Positions 41,301-50,158 are shown, counted from the first letter of the stretch. The stretch: 64,000 nucleotides of DNA from Amycolatopsis marina (GCF_900111885.1 NZ_FOKG01000012.1:124001-188000), one strand, 5' to 3'. Notes: generated from the sequence alone by a model not told the origin. Translations and numbers: made by a program.

Positions 41301-41609
41301 CACACCGCCGCCACCGCCGAACACCTTGATGTGACCTGCTCCGCGTTCGGCGAGCAGTTCCACGAGGTAGCTGAAGTACTCGACGTGCCCGCCCTGGTAC
41401 GCGCTGATCGCGACACCCTGCACGTCCTCCGAGATGGCCGCGGTGGCCACCTCGTCCACCGAACGGTTGTGCCCGAGGTGCACGACCTCGGCACCCTGGG
41501 ACTGCAGGATGCGCCGCATGATGTTGATCGACGCGTCATGGCCGTCGAAAAGGCTGGACGCGGTGACGAACCGGACCGGGTGCTCGGGACGGTGCAGTGG
41601 GGCGCTCAT
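38370..41609 (-). CDS. icmF: Fused isobutyryl-CoA mutase IcmF
   Basis: A coenzyme-B12 enzyme interconverting isobutyryl-CoA and n-butyryl-CoA, with its own chaperone GTPase. The 1079-aa product has a B12-binding domain at 12-145 (SLFDGHDASINIMRRIL and GGGGGVI), a MeaB-type G domain at about 165-420 (GITGTGGSGKSSLTDE, VDPSRRRGGGALLGDR, ETPGIGQGDAG, NKFERRG), and a C-terminal mutase TIM barrel at 560-1079 (RTNRRFKYLSSDSEAKR and the QTSGRSLHAQEMSFND motif). This B12-GTPase-mutase order is diagnostic of IcmF. It may process branched acyl-CoA, including valine-derived isobutyryl-CoA. Twin hairpins lie upstream. Confidence 0.96.
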   Translation of the reverse strand: MSAPLHRPEHPVRFVTASSLFDGHDASINIMRRILQSQGAEVVHLGHNRSVDEVATAAISEDVQGVAISAYQGGHVEYFSYLVELLAERGAGHIKVFGGGGGVIVREEIELLHSRGVARIFSPDDGYEMGLPGMINLMIRECDTELTIEGSHSVDRLYSGDVPTLARTITQLQQETLPDEWRSAIAEAAVNRTVPVLGITGTGGSGKSSLTDELVRRFRLDQEDKLRVAVLAVDPSRRRGGGALLGDRIRMNCLDGSPVFFRSLATRTTSGEIPAGLDDAVLACKAAGYDLVIVETPGIGQGDAGIIDHVDFSLYVMTPEFGAASQLEKIDMLDFADVVAINKFERRGAEDARRDVARQLVRNREEFHSSPEDMPVFGTSAAKFNDDGVTALYQHLRDGLAERGLAVAPGVLPRVEGKVSTDASTVIPTSRARYLADISDTVRGYHERTREQAEAVRTREHLTAAREALAAEGADTEAIGALVERAESEVDAESRRLLESWPELAESYRSDELVVRIRDKELHTQLWRETLSGSRIPRVALPRYSDPGELLSFLRREHLPGYFPYTAGVFPFKREGEDPARMFAGEGDAFRTNRRFKYLSSDSEAKRLSTAFDSVTLYGHDPDTRPDIYGKVGTSGVSIATLEDMKVLYDGFDLTSPNTSVSMTINGPAPTILAFFLNTAIDQRVDAFVAEHGRQPDEAEYAELREWALRNVRGTVQADILKEDQGQNTCIFSTEFSLRMMADIQEWFIEHGVRNFYSVSISGYHIAEAGANPISQLAFTLANGFTYVESYLSRGMDINEFAPNLSFFFSNGMDAEYSVLGRVARRIWAVAMRERYGANDRSQKLKYHVQTSGRSLHAQEMSFNDIRTTLQALCALYDNANSLHTNAFDEAITTPSESSVRRAMAIQMIINKEWGLSKNENPLQGSFIIDELTDLVEEAVLTEFDRISERGGVLGAMETGYQRGKIQDESILYERLKHDGSLPIVGVNTFRNPHPEDDEVTVELARATEQEKQSQLDRLADFQSRRQDEAQQALAALREAATRGGENLFGVLMDAARVCSLGQITEAFFEVGGQYRRNI

Positions 41610-41677
41610 GCTTCCAAAATACTTGGACTTCCTACTATTTTGAAGCGCTGGAGCACCGTGACGGCTATCTCAGTCGA

Positions 41678-41738
41678 CACTTTCATGGGAAAGTGCGAGG
41701 TCAGGGTGTCTCCCCGGCCCCACTTTCGTGGGAAAGTG
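41678..41738. repeat. Twin CACTTTC hairpins between the Cvn GTPase and icmF
   Basis: CACTTTC-ATGG-GAAAGTG at 41678-41695 and CACTTTC-GTGG-GAAAGTG at 41721-41738 are two copies of the same 7-bp stem with 4-nt loop, 43 bp apart. The second ends 5 bp from the cvnD stop. They may terminate the Cvn operon or serve as protein sites ahead of icmF. Confidence 0.65.
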
Positions 41739-41742
41739 CGCG

Positions 41743-42354
41743 CTACTGGGCCACCGGCGAACGCATCGCGATCCACTGCCGCATCGCGTACTCGACCAGG
41801 GTGATCAGCGTCTGCTTCGTCGACTCGCGGTCCCTGGCGTCGCACCGCACCACCGGGGTTCCAGGATCGATGGACAGCGCTTCGCGGACGTCGTTGAGGT
41901 CGTGGTGCAACATGCCGTCGAAGGTGTTCACCCCGACGATGTAGGGCAGACCGCGGTCCTCGAAGAAGTCGACCGGGGCGAACGAGTCGGCGAGCCTGCG
42001 GGTGTCGGCCAGGACCACGGCCCCGATCGCTCCGCGGACGAGGTCGTCCCACATGAACCAGAAGCGCTGCTGACCCGGCGTACCGAAGAGGTACAGAATC
42101 AGGTCCTCGTCGAGGGAGACACGGCCGAAGTCCATCGCGACCGTGGTGGTCGACTTGTTCGGCGTCGCCTCGAGGTCGTCGATGCCCGCACTCGCGTCGG
42201 TCATCATCGCCTCGGTGGTCAGCGGCACGATCTCCGACACCGAGCCCACGAACGTCGTCTTGCCCGCGCCGAAGCCGCCGGCCACGACGATCTTGGCCGA
42301 GGTCATGGTCGACGACGCGGTCTCCCGCGGTGCCTTAAAGCCGACGGAGTCCAC
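41743..42354 (-). CDS. Cvn-type small GTPase (CvnD)
   Basis: A 203-aa Ras-like bacterial GTPase of the conservon type. P-loop GGFGAGKTTFVGS lies near residue 26 and the switch region follows. G3 is replaced by YLFGTPGQQRFW, and a VNTFDG-type element stands where NKxD is expected. It is the last gene of the kinase-roadblock-DUF742-GTPase set. The GTG at 42354 overlaps the DUF742 stop by 20 bp; ATG 42306 is an alternative that would start just before the G domain. Such operons relay membrane signals in actinobacteria, affecting development and antibiotic production. Confidence 0.88.
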   Translation of the reverse strand: MDSVGFKAPRETASSTMTSAKIVVAGGFGAGKTTFVGSVSEIVPLTTEAMMTDASAGIDDLEATPNKSTTTVAMDFGRVSLDEDLILYLFGTPGQQRFWFMWDDLVRGAIGAVVLADTRRLADSFAPVDFFEDRGLPYIVGVNTFDGMLHHDLNDVREALSIDPGTPVVRCDARDRESTKQTLITLVEYAMRQWIAMRSPVAQ

Positions 42355-42997
42355 TCAAAACCCTTTCCATCAAAATCAGGTGTTCCTCGGCACCTTCACT
42401 GCCCGCGGCGGTCTTGTGCACGGTGACCAGCCCGGCGTCCGCCGCGTCGCTGATCAGGACCCGCGCGACGCCGAGCGGAACACGAAGGGTGGAGGCGATC
42501 TCGGCCACCGACCGGGGGGTACGGCACTCTTCCATGATCGAGCGGTGCTCGATCTGCTCCGGTGCCGCGTCACCGGCACCGCTTTCACGTGTGGAGATCA
42601 GTGTCTCCAGTTCCAAGGGATAGTTCGCCTTGGTGCGTCCTCCCGTAATCGCGTACGGGCGAACAAATCCTGTCTCTTCCGTCGGATGCAAGGGTATGGC
42701 TTCGGCCGACACAAGTCGCTCCTCTCCGGTCGAATACCCGGGGCCCTCGTGGTCGCCGACGCGTGCAGGCTCGGGCGACGGGGCGGCAGCGCCGCCCTGG
42801 GAGTTCTTGTCCTTCTTGCGCTTCCGACGACCACGTCCGGAGTCCAGCGTGAACGAGTTGAGCACGTCGGCGAACGTGCTCGCGTCATCGTGCCCGGCGG
42901 CGCCGCTCCCCTCTTCCGGGGAGTACCGGTTCGCCCCGGACCCTTCACCGAATGGTCCCGGTCCCGTGCTCATCGGGATATCATCCCACTGGCTCAC
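42335..42997 (-). CDS. DUF742 protein (CvnC)
   Basis: A 220-aa protein with a disordered first 100 residues, a basic patch (RGRRKRKKDK), then the DUF742 winged-helix-like domain FVRPYAITGGRT and VAEIASTLRVPLGVARVLISDAADAGLV. It is thought to link the kinase and GTPase of the conservon. GTG 42997 overlaps the roadblock gene by 17 bp; ATG 42973 is an alternative start. Confidence 0.88.
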   Translation of the reverse strand: MSQWDDIPMSTGPGPFGEGSGANRYSPEEGSGAAGHDDASTFADVLNSFTLDSGRGRRKRKKDKNSQGGAAAPSPEPARVGDHEGPGYSTGEERLVSAEAIPLHPTEETGFVRPYAITGGRTKANYPLELETLISTRESGAGDAAPEQIEHRSIMEECRTPRSVAEIASTLRVPLGVARVLISDAADAGLVTVHKTAAGSEGAEEHLILMERVLSGLRRL

Positions 42998-43433
42998 CGA
43001 TCAGCGATCCACCAGCACCCTGAAGCTGCGCACGCAGCTCCGGGGTGAGGATCTGCCCGACCCGGTCCACCAGCAACGTCATCTCGTAGGCCACCTGCCC
43101 AATATCGCAGGTCGGCGCGGCGAGGATGGCAAGGCACGACCCGTCGCTGATCGACATCAGCACCATGATCCCGAGTTCCATCTCGACCACGGTCTCGTTG
43201 ACCGCGCCTGCCTCGAAGCACCGCGCGGCACCTTGCGTGAGGCTGACCAGGCCGGAGGCCACTGCGGCGAGCTGGTCCGCCCGGTCCAGTGGCAGCCGGT
43301 TCGAGGCCGTGAGGAGCAATCCGTCCGCCGACACCACCACGGCGTGCGCCACGCCAGGTACGCGCTCGGCGAAGTCGTTGACCAGCCAGCCGAACTGGTT
43401 CTGCTGCGGCTGTGCCCTATCCGGCGAGCTCAT
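42981..43433 (-). CDS. Roadblock/LC7 domain protein (CvnB)
   Basis: A 150-aa roadblock/LC7 fold protein: LVNDFAERVPGVAHAVVVSADGLLL, a central helix, then IMVLMSISDGSCLAILAAPTCDIGQ. Members of this group act as GTPase partners. The ATG overlaps the kinase stop (ATGA), so the two are translated together. Confidence 0.92.
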   Translation of the reverse strand: MSSPDRAQPQQNQFGWLVNDFAERVPGVAHAVVVSADGLLLTASNRLPLDRADQLAAVASGLVSLTQGAARCFEAGAVNETVVEMELGIMVLMSISDGSCLAILAAPTCDIGQVAYEMTLLVDRVGQILTPELRAQLQGAGGSLIGEPVG

Positions 43434-46400
43434 TCACCCTCCACTTTCTCGTGCTTCACGTCGGTCGTCTGAGCCGTGTGATGGCGCCCCCGACGGATCC
43501 CCTGCTGGAAACTGCTGAGCCGCCCGCGAACGTTCTGCGGATCGCGCTCGGGACGCGGGGCCGGTGCGCCGGCCCCCGACGCCGCGCTGCCGGGTAACAA
43601 CTGTTCACCACGACGGCGCCGGGGCAGCCCCGCCGCCGTGTAACTCGCCGGCGTCTTGTCCGACGCGGACTGCGCCGCACGGACCTTGTCGTCCGCCGCG
43701 AAGCTCCATGCGGACAACGTGCCGGACTGGCCGGACGATTCCGTATCCGACGCGCCCTGCTCCGCAGACGTTCCCTGGGACTCGGCCGTGGTTTCGGCGA
43801 TCCCGTTCTCGGCGGAGCCGGTGTCCTTCTTGGACGTACCCGCAGTGGCTCCGGTGGTGATCCCGGATCCCTTTGCGGGCTTCGGGGACTCCGCGGAGCC
43901 GGCAGCGACCGCCGACCGCGGCTTGCGCTGCGGCAGTGGCTTGGGCGGCTTGGACGGCTCGGCCTTCGCGTCGTCGGCGCCGGGCTGGTCCTGCTTGCCC
44001 GGCACGACCGGTTGCCCCTGGGGCTTCTCCTGCCGCGCGGCCTCCGTCCTGCTCTGCCTGCGTCCACGGTGCACGCCCTGCTGGAAGCTGCTGAGCCTGC
44101 CCCGCACGTTGTCCGGGTCGCGCGCGGGCAGATCCGGCTCGACGGGAGTGGGCGACAGTTCCGGAACCGGAATCGGACCCGCACTGCCGGGCATGAGCTG
44201 CTCGCCGCGCGTCCTGCGCGGCAGTCCCGCCTGCGTGTAGCTCGACGGCTCGGCCTGGGACACCGCCTGCACGGTGCGCCAGTTCTCGTCGGTCGCGAAG
44301 TCCCACGTGCTGACCCGTGTGTCCGCGGACTTCGCCGACGACCGCACGGGAGTGCCGTGCGTCTCCTCGGTGTCCTTCGCCGCCTTCTCGTCCTTCGCCG
44401 CCGCGGGCTTCTTTGGCGCGCCGGGCTGCGCACTGTCGCTTCCCGCCGGTGCGGACTCGTCCGCCGCGGTCTCGGGAGTCCGGAACCAGGCGGAGAGCAT
44501 GGCGTCGAAGATCGGGGTGGTCTCCGATCGGGCGGGCTTGGCGGTCTGCTTCGCGCGGCGTTCCGCGTCGCTGACCGTCGTCGCGGCGCTCCACCAGTCG
44601 CTGAGCACCCTGCTGTTGGCCTCGAACAACTCCTTGCCGCTGGGCAGCGCCTCGTCCGCCCTGCGCGCCGCGGTCTCCGGGTCGGACCGGTCGGCGGGCG
44701 CCGAGGCCGCGGCGTCGCCCGTGCCGGATGCGGCGGCAGCGGCTTGCTCGGCACTCGTGGATTCCTGGTCCGGAACCTGCGGCTCGATGGACCCGGTGGA
44801 CTCGATCTCAGTGCCGCTGTCGGCTCCGTCGGCTCGTTCGGGTGTGTCAGCCGCGGTCTCCGCCTGATCTGGCTCGGCGGGACGAGGCGGTGGCACCCGC
44901 TGCGGCTGCCCTGTCCCCTCGTCGTCGCGCGAAATAGGGCTGAACAGCGCCGTTCCGGAGACCTCCATGTCCGTCGGCGGTCCCGCGGCGTCCCGTTGGG
45001 AGTCCGCGCCCGCGAGCCTGCGTTCGATCGCCGATCCCGGGGACGGGGACGGCCTGCCCTGCAGGTTCGACAACACACCGGATCGGGACGCCCCGTTGGC
45101 AGGCCGCCTGCGCGGAAGCTGCCCCGAGGCGGCGGGATGCGGCGCCGCGGGCCCTTCGGACTGTGGCGCCGGAGTGATCTGCGGGGACTGCGCTGTCTGG
45201 GGCGGCTGGGACATGGGCTGCCCCGGCGAGTCCAGCACGAGCGCGGCAGGGACGGTCACCGTGGCACGCACGCCGACGATGTCCTTACCGCCGTGCAGCG
45301 CGACACCGAAACCCTGCCTGCTCGCGAGCCTGCCGACCACGAAGAGGCCCATCCTGCGTGAGGTTGCCAGATCGATCGATCCCGACTCCGACAGTCGCGC
45401 GTTGGCCTCGGCGACCTCGGCCTCGTTCATCCCGATGCCCTTGTCCAGGATGTCGACCGAGAGCGATCCGTCCTCGGCGAGCCGGGTCACGACGGTCACC
45501 TGCGTTTCGGGCGCGGAGAAGGCGGTGGCGTTGTCCAGCAGTTCCGCGATCAACCGCATCAGATCACTGGCGGCGAAGCCGACCACCCGCACCGGGGGTG
45601 GCGTTCGCACGTTGACCCGCTGGTACTGCTCGATCTCCGACACCGCGGCTCGCATCACGTCGGTCGCGGTGACCGGCTGACCGGACCTGCGACCCGGCTC
45701 GGCCCCGGAGAGCACCATCAGGTTCTCGTTGTTGCGGCGCATGCGGGTCGCGAGGTGGTCGAGCTGGAAGAGCGTCGCCAGTTGGTCGGCGTCCTCCTCG
45801 TCGCGCTCCAGCCGTTCGATCAGCTGCAACTGGCGCTGCACGAGACTCTGACTCCGGCGCGACAGGTTCACGAAGACACTGCTGTACCCGGTTCGCATCG
45901 CGGCCTGTTCCACGGCGAGGCGCAGAGCCTGCGTGTGGACGGCGTCGAATGCCCTGGCCACCTCGCCGATCTCGCCGCCCGCCTGAACCGGAACCGGCTG
46001 CACGTCCGTGCCCTGTGCCCGTCCTTCCTGAATGTTCACCACAGCCGCGGGCAGCTGGTTCTCCGCCACGTCCATGGCACCGGCACGGAGCTTGCGCAGC
46101 GAGCGGAGCAGGTGTGTGGTGATCACGAAGACCACCGCGACCGCCAGCGCGAGTGCCGCGAACAGCAGCACGGACAGCACGCCTGCCGCACTGCTCGACT
46201 CGTCCACGAGTTCGGCGGAGACACGGCTCAGCTCGCCCCCGGTGCGAGAACTCAGATCGGCCAGTCCTGCCGCGACAGTGCCGGAGGCGTCGGCCCACTC
46301 CCCGCCCGAGAGCCGGGTCAGGGCTTCGCCTGCGGCCGCACCCTGCTCTCCGAGGGCGGCCGACACCAGCCGGGCGCGCGTGTCGAGCGCGGCGCTGGGC

Positions 46401-47203
46401 ACCGTGGCCTCGAAGTCCTGCCGCTGCTGTTCGGTCGCGGCGGCCCTGAAGTCGGCGAGGCGGTCCGCGAACCTGATCTCCGTGGCCCGCAGGCGGCTGA
46501 GTTCACTCGGGGTCAGTGAGGCACGGGCGATGCCGTAGCCGAGCAGCGAACGCTGGACCGCGAGTTCCTCACCGGCTGCCAGCGACGCGTGCAGTGCGCT
46601 CGGTGTCCTGCCGATCTCCGGATCGTTGACGGCGGCGACAACGGCGGTGTCCAGGCCGAGCAGCGCGCTGGCGATACCCGAGTACGCGGTGAGTGCCGCG
46701 ACCGGTTCCACCTGCCCCGCAGCGACCTGCTCCCGCAGTCCGGCGAGCTCGCCGAGCTGCTCCGTGACATCTCCGTTGGCCGCTGCCAGTGTGTCGTCGA
46801 TCTGCAGGGCGCGCGTGGTGGCACCGGCCAGCTCGGGGACCACCCTGTCGACCTCCGCCCGCGCGGCGTCCAGCTCGTCCGACGAGCCTGCCGTGCCCCG
46901 GGTGAGCAGTTGCGTGGTGAGCGCACGTTCCTGCTGCACGGCGTCGAGCGCCGATCGCGTCTGTCCCTCGACGGCGACGAAGGCGTCGATCCGCTCGTGG
47001 GAATCCGCGCGTTCGACCTGCCCGGTGATGGTCGTGATGCCGAGCACGAGCGCGATGAGGATCGGCACGAGCGTCACCGCGGCGAGCTTTACCGGCAGGC
47101 TCCAGTCCCGCCACTGCAGTAGAGCGCGCCACCTCGACGGCTCGGGTGGCTGTTTGCCGAGAAGTTTGCCAACAGGCACTTGGCCTTGTCCTGCGACGGT
47201 CAC
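43430..47203 (-). CDS. Nitrate/sensor-domain histidine kinase-like protein (CvnA)
   Basis: A 1257-aa membrane sensor. TM1 is residues 36-60, followed by an extracellular helical nitrate-sensing (NIT-like) domain to about 345. TM2 (LSVLLFAALALAVAVVFVIT) is next, then HAMP and a coiled linker. The ATPase domain at about 545-680 has AELLDNATAFSAPE, LDKGIGMNEAE and RMGLFVVGRLA. The last 550 residues are low-complexity, with motif IFDAMLSAWF near 898 and two copies of a SYTxAGLPRRxRGEQLxPGS tail (about 960-1053 and 1160-1246). GTG 47203 has GGGAG 8 bp upstream. It heads the conservon. Confidence 0.9.
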   Translation of the reverse strand: MTVAGQGQVPVGKLLGKQPPEPSRWRALLQWRDWSLPVKLAAVTLVPILIALVLGITTITGQVERADSHERIDAFVAVEGQTRSALDAVQQERALTTQLLTRGTAGSSDELDAARAEVDRVVPELAGATTRALQIDDTLAAANGDVTEQLGELAGLREQVAAGQVEPVAALTAYSGIASALLGLDTAVVAAVNDPEIGRTPSALHASLAAGEELAVQRSLLGYGIARASLTPSELSRLRATEIRFADRLADFRAAATEQQRQDFEATVPSAALDTRARLVSAALGEQGAAAGEALTRLSGGEWADASGTVAAGLADLSSRTGGELSRVSAELVDESSSAAGVLSVLLFAALALAVAVVFVITTHLLRSLRKLRAGAMDVAENQLPAAVVNIQEGRAQGTDVQPVPVQAGGEIGEVARAFDAVHTQALRLAVEQAAMRTGYSSVFVNLSRRSQSLVQRQLQLIERLERDEEDADQLATLFQLDHLATRMRRNNENLMVLSGAEPGRRSGQPVTATDVMRAAVSEIEQYQRVNVRTPPPVRVVGFAASDLMRLIAELLDNATAFSAPETQVTVVTRLAEDGSLSVDILDKGIGMNEAEVAEANARLSESGSIDLATSRRMGLFVVGRLASRQGFGVALHGGKDIVGVRATVTVPAALVLDSPGQPMSQPPQTAQSPQITPAPQSEGPAAPHPAASGQLPRRRPANGASRSGVLSNLQGRPSPSPGSAIERRLAGADSQRDAAGPPTDMEVSGTALFSPISRDDEGTGQPQRVPPPRPAEPDQAETAADTPERADGADSGTEIESTGSIEPQVPDQESTSAEQAAAAASGTGDAAASAPADRSDPETAARRADEALPSGKELFEANSRVLSDWWSAATTVSDAERRAKQTAKPARSETTPIFDAMLSAWFRTPETAADESAPAGSDSAQPGAPKKPAAAKDEKAAKDTEETHGTPVRSSAKSADTRVSTWDFATDENWRTVQAVSQAEPSSYTQAGLPRRTRGEQLMPGSAGPIPVPELSPTPVEPDLPARDPDNVRGRLSSFQQGVHRGRRQSRTEAARQEKPQGQPVVPGKQDQPGADDAKAEPSKPPKPLPQRKPRSAVAAGSAESPKPAKGSGITTGATAGTSKKDTGSAENGIAETTAESQGTSAEQGASDTESSGQSGTLSAWSFAADDKVRAAQSASDKTPASYTAAGLPRRRRGEQLLPGSAASGAGAPAPRPERDPQNVRGRLSSFQQGIRRGRHHTAQTTDVKHEKVEGE

Positions 47204-48279
47204 GAAGGTGACTCCCTGTCCGGCGTGGTCGGTGCGTGCAGAGCGTTCACGGTGCCCCGATCACCCGACCGGGATCGCGCGGGACTTCGCGCAGATTCCG
47301 GCCACTGGTGGCGTCGTGCCTCGCCTCAGTGCCTGTCCGAGAACTCGGGTCCGCGATCGAGTCGCCAGAGCTCTGCCCTCCGGAGCCCGTCCAGCATCGC
47401 AGCAGGACGCCCTGCCGGCTCGATAGCGGGACTTTGTCGGCCGAGTTCCGCGGATCACCATGACACCGCAACCCGCCGTTCTCAGGCGCCCTCTCAGCCG
47501 CATCCGATCCATCCTTCTCACCGCTGGTTCAGTAGTCCATGGTCCCAGTAGCCGCGTCGGCGGCCCACCGCCGGTCGTCCCAGGTGATCGGGCGACCCCT
47601 CGGTCCGCGCTCCGCCCGGATGCAAGTGCAGCTGCACGGGCATCCCGGCAAGAGCGACGGCTTGTCGATCACCATGGCGGACGTGGCCAAAGAAGCGTAC
47701 ACCAATCGAGTGGAAATCAATTGCTCTCAGAAAGTGCCCCATGACCAGCAATTATGACGTTGTGAACGATTTCGCAAGCCACCCGATCGGGCGGTTCGCA
47801 TACGACTGGTAAATCCGGTTACAGATTCCACAGGACAAACCCGCGGCCCATCACCCACTTAGCCCTTGCGTACTGCCCGAATCACCCAAAAGTCCTACCG
47901 CCTGTGCTTACACAGGGAGACCACCAGCGGAAATTATCCCCGATGTTGTGGTGTTCCCTCTGTGCGCCCCAAACAGGTGACTCCGCGACCAGACGCAAGC
48001 ACCACCAGCATGTTTTACCCCTGCACCGGCTGTGCGAATAGGCGCCACAGGGAATCGCCGACGAAGTATGGGGCCGGTCCGACAGTTACCGACCGTGATA
48101 ATTGTCGTGATGCAGTCGAGATCGGTTCCTTCGTCTGTCCCATTCCCGTGAGTAGGAACAACGGGCGGTCTGACCGTCCGGCACAGCAGAGTGACCGGAG
48201 GGCAGGGAGCGCCGCCGTGTCCCGTGGCTACGATGAGCGCCCGCCGGAAGGGTTTTTCACAGGTCGGCGACCGGGACCC
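47204..48279. other. Gene-poor stretch upstream of the Cvn operon
   Basis: No convincing coding region is seen on either strand. Composition is lower in GC from about 47690 to 47960. An inverted repeat AATTGCT/AGCAATT (47719-47725 and 47747-47753) could be an operator. The Cvn promoter and leader must lie at the left end. Confidence 0.5.
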
Positions 48280-48564
48280 GGCGGGTGGAAGCGGTTCAAC
48301 ACCACCGGCGTCCTCCGGGGCATCTACGGCGGCCTCGGGGCGTGCCTGATCCTGGTGTTCTTCTCCCGCGTCGTCCTCCGGCTCACCCGACCCGACCTTC
48401 CCGGCGTCGACTTCCACTGGCTCCCCCTGCGCAACCCCGGGCTGGTCTCGATTCCGTTCTCCTTCCTCTGCGGCTTCCCCGGGACGGTCCCGCCAGGTGG
48501 ACAAGGCCGACCCGCGCAGGCAGGCGAAATGGAGGTCCGTTCACTCACCGGAAACCGTTCCTGA
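48280..48564 (+). pseudogene. Remnant of a sodium:solute (acetate-type) symporter C-terminus
   Basis: From about 48280 the frame ending at 48564 reads WKRFNTTGVLRGIYGGLGACL, then DFHWLPLRNPGLVSIPFSFLCGF and ends EMEVRSLTGNRS. This is the typical last 90-100 residues of ActP-like SSS symporters. The stretch between GFPGTV and EMEV only looks right in another frame (SRQVDKADPRRQA), indicating two compensating indels. Nothing upstream resembles the other 12 or so helices, so only a decayed tail remains. It abuts the polyamine operon. Confidence 0.65.
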
Positions 48565-48577
48565 GAGCCTCGTGGGT

Positions 48578-49741
48578 GTGAGTGACACTCGTACGGAGAT
48601 CCGCCGCTTCCTGGACCGGCATCCGCTGCCGACACCGTGCCTGGTCATCGATGTCGACGCGGTGCGCCAGCGCTTCCGGGAACTGGCCACGGCTTTCGGC
48701 GCCGCCGGTGGAGCGCGCGTCTACTTCGCGGTCAAGGCCTGCCCGGAACCCGCTGTGCTTTCCGCGCTCATCGCCGAGGGAGCGCACTTCGACGTGGCCA
48801 GCCCCGGCGAGATCGACCTTTGCCTGAGTCGGGGTGCCCCCGCGACCTCCCTCTCGTACGGCAACCCGATCAAGAAGGCCTCCGCCATCGCCCGCGCGCA
48901 CGCCGCGGGCGTGCGTGAGTTTGTCTGCGACGCGGAGAGCGACCTGGACCACATCGCCCAGCACGCACCGGGGGCGGAGGTCTCCGTCCGGCTGCTGGTC
49001 GACGCCCCCGACTCGGTCACCCCGTTCGGTTCGAAGTTCGGCTGCGAGCCCGAGGTCGCGGCACGCCTGCTGAGCAAGGCAGGTGAACTCGGTCTCGACC
49101 CAGCCGGACTGAGCTTCCACGTCGGCTCCCAGCAACTCGACGTCAAGGCATGGGATCTCGCGATCGCCACCGCGGCGAAGGTGGCCGCGGCGGCAGGCGG
49201 CACCGTACGCAGGCTCAATCTCGGTGGCGGGTACGCGATCCCCTACCGTGAGCCGGCCCCAGCACTCACCAAGTACGCAGAGCAGGCCGCCGTTTCGCTG
49301 CGGTCGCACTTCGGCGATGCCACCCCCGAACTGCTGATCGAACCCGGCAGAGCCGTGGTCGCCGATGCGGGGCTGATCCGCACCGAGGTCGTGTTGGTGA
49401 CCCGTAGACGGGCAGCCGACCCCCGCAGGTGGGTCTATCTCGACATCGGCAGGTACAACGGACTGGCGGAGGCCGAGAACGAGGCGATCGCCTACCGTGT
49501 CGAGCGCGCGGGGGGAGATCGCGGTGAGCCGGAAGGGCCGGTCGTGCTCGCGGGTCCGACCTGCGACGGGGACGACGTGCTGTACCAGGACACGCCGTAC
49601 CAGTTGCCGTTGTCGCTCCAGCCGGGTGATCAACTCGACATTCCCGGAACCGGCGCGTACACGGCGAGCTACTCCTCGGTCGCCTTCAATGGGATCGAGC
49701 CGCTACGAACGTACTGCGTTTCAGGAGGGAGATTGATTTGA
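48578..49741 (+). CDS. PLP-dependent (fold III) ornithine/diamino acid decarboxylase-like
   Basis: Decarboxylates a basic amino acid, most likely ornithine, to a diamine. The 387-aa product has the alanine-racemase-type barrel with the PLP lysine Lys53 (YFAVKACPEP), then FDVASPGEIDLCL, the His/Ser region SFHVGSQQ, the phosphate-binding LNLGGGYAIPY and EPGRAVVADAG. The active-site Cys-Asp is in GPTCDGDDVLY, as in ornithine decarboxylases. GTG 48578 is used; GTG 48572 would add two residues. It overlaps speD (TTGA) and starts the polyamine operon. Confidence 0.88.
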   Translation: MSDTRTEIRRFLDRHPLPTPCLVIDVDAVRQRFRELATAFGAAGGARVYFAVKACPEPAVLSALIAEGAHFDVASPGEIDLCLSRGAPATSLSYGNPIKKASAIARAHAAGVREFVCDAESDLDHIAQHAPGAEVSVRLLVDAPDSVTPFGSKFGCEPEVAARLLSKAGELGLDPAGLSFHVGSQQLDVKAWDLAIATAAKVAAAAGGTVRRLNLGGGYAIPYREPAPALTKYAEQAAVSLRSHFGDATPELLIEPGRAVVADAGLIRTEVVLVTRRRAADPRRWVYLDIGRYNGLAEAENEAIAYRVERAGGDRGEPEGPVVLAGPTCDGDDVLYQDTPYQLPLSLQPGDQLDIPGTGAYTASYSSVAFNGIEPLRTYCVSGGRLI

Positions 49742-50154
49742 CGAGGGTATGCCCCGCACCACCGGACACCGAAGGGCAGACTCCGGTCGGCCTGTTCGCG
49801 GGCAAGCACGTGCTCGCCGAACTGGAGGGCGTGGACGAGACCGTACTCGACAACGCCGATCTGCTGCGGCAGGTGCTCGCGGAGGTACTGACGCAGGCGG
49901 GTGCGACGGTTCGTGAGGTGATCGCCCACAGCTTCGAACCACAGGGCGTCACGGTGCTCGCGATGCTCGCCGAGTCCCACGCTTCCGTGCACACCTATCC
50001 CGAGATCGGTGCCGCCTTCGTCGATGTCTTCACCTGCGGCGACAAGGCGAAGCCGGAACTCGCCGTCGAGTTGCTCTCCGGTGCGCTCGGCTCCGGGTCG
50101 TTCACCATGTCCACAGTCGACCGCGGGCACGGCGCCGCGGACACGAGGAGCTAG
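49738..50154 (+). CDS. speD: S-adenosylmethionine decarboxylase proenzyme (SpeD-like)
   Basis: Makes decarboxylated AdoMet, the aminopropyl donor. The 138-aa proenzyme should cleave itself at LAES-HASVHTYPE, leaving a pyruvoyl group from Ser80. The conserved acid-catalyst cysteine appears in DVFTCGD. Start is TTG 49738, overlapping the decarboxylase stop, with AGGAGG 9 bp upstream. The surrounding genes supply the diamine and the transferase. Confidence 0.93.
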   Translation: MTRVCPAPPDTEGQTPVGLFAGKHVLAELEGVDETVLDNADLLRQVLAEVLTQAGATVREVIAHSFEPQGVTVLAMLAESHASVHTYPEIGAAFVDVFTCGDKAKPELAVELLSGALGSGSFTMSTVDRGHGAADTRS

Positions 50155-50158
50155 TCCC

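Noticed and set aside
38370..41609. Methylmalonyl-CoA mutase
   Set aside because: The B12-GTPase-mutase single-chain order is that of IcmF rather than of the two-subunit MutAB.
47247..47757. Several 60-90 codon ORFs upstream of the Cvn kinase
   Set aside because: Overlapping frames on both strands with no ribosome site or conserved pattern.
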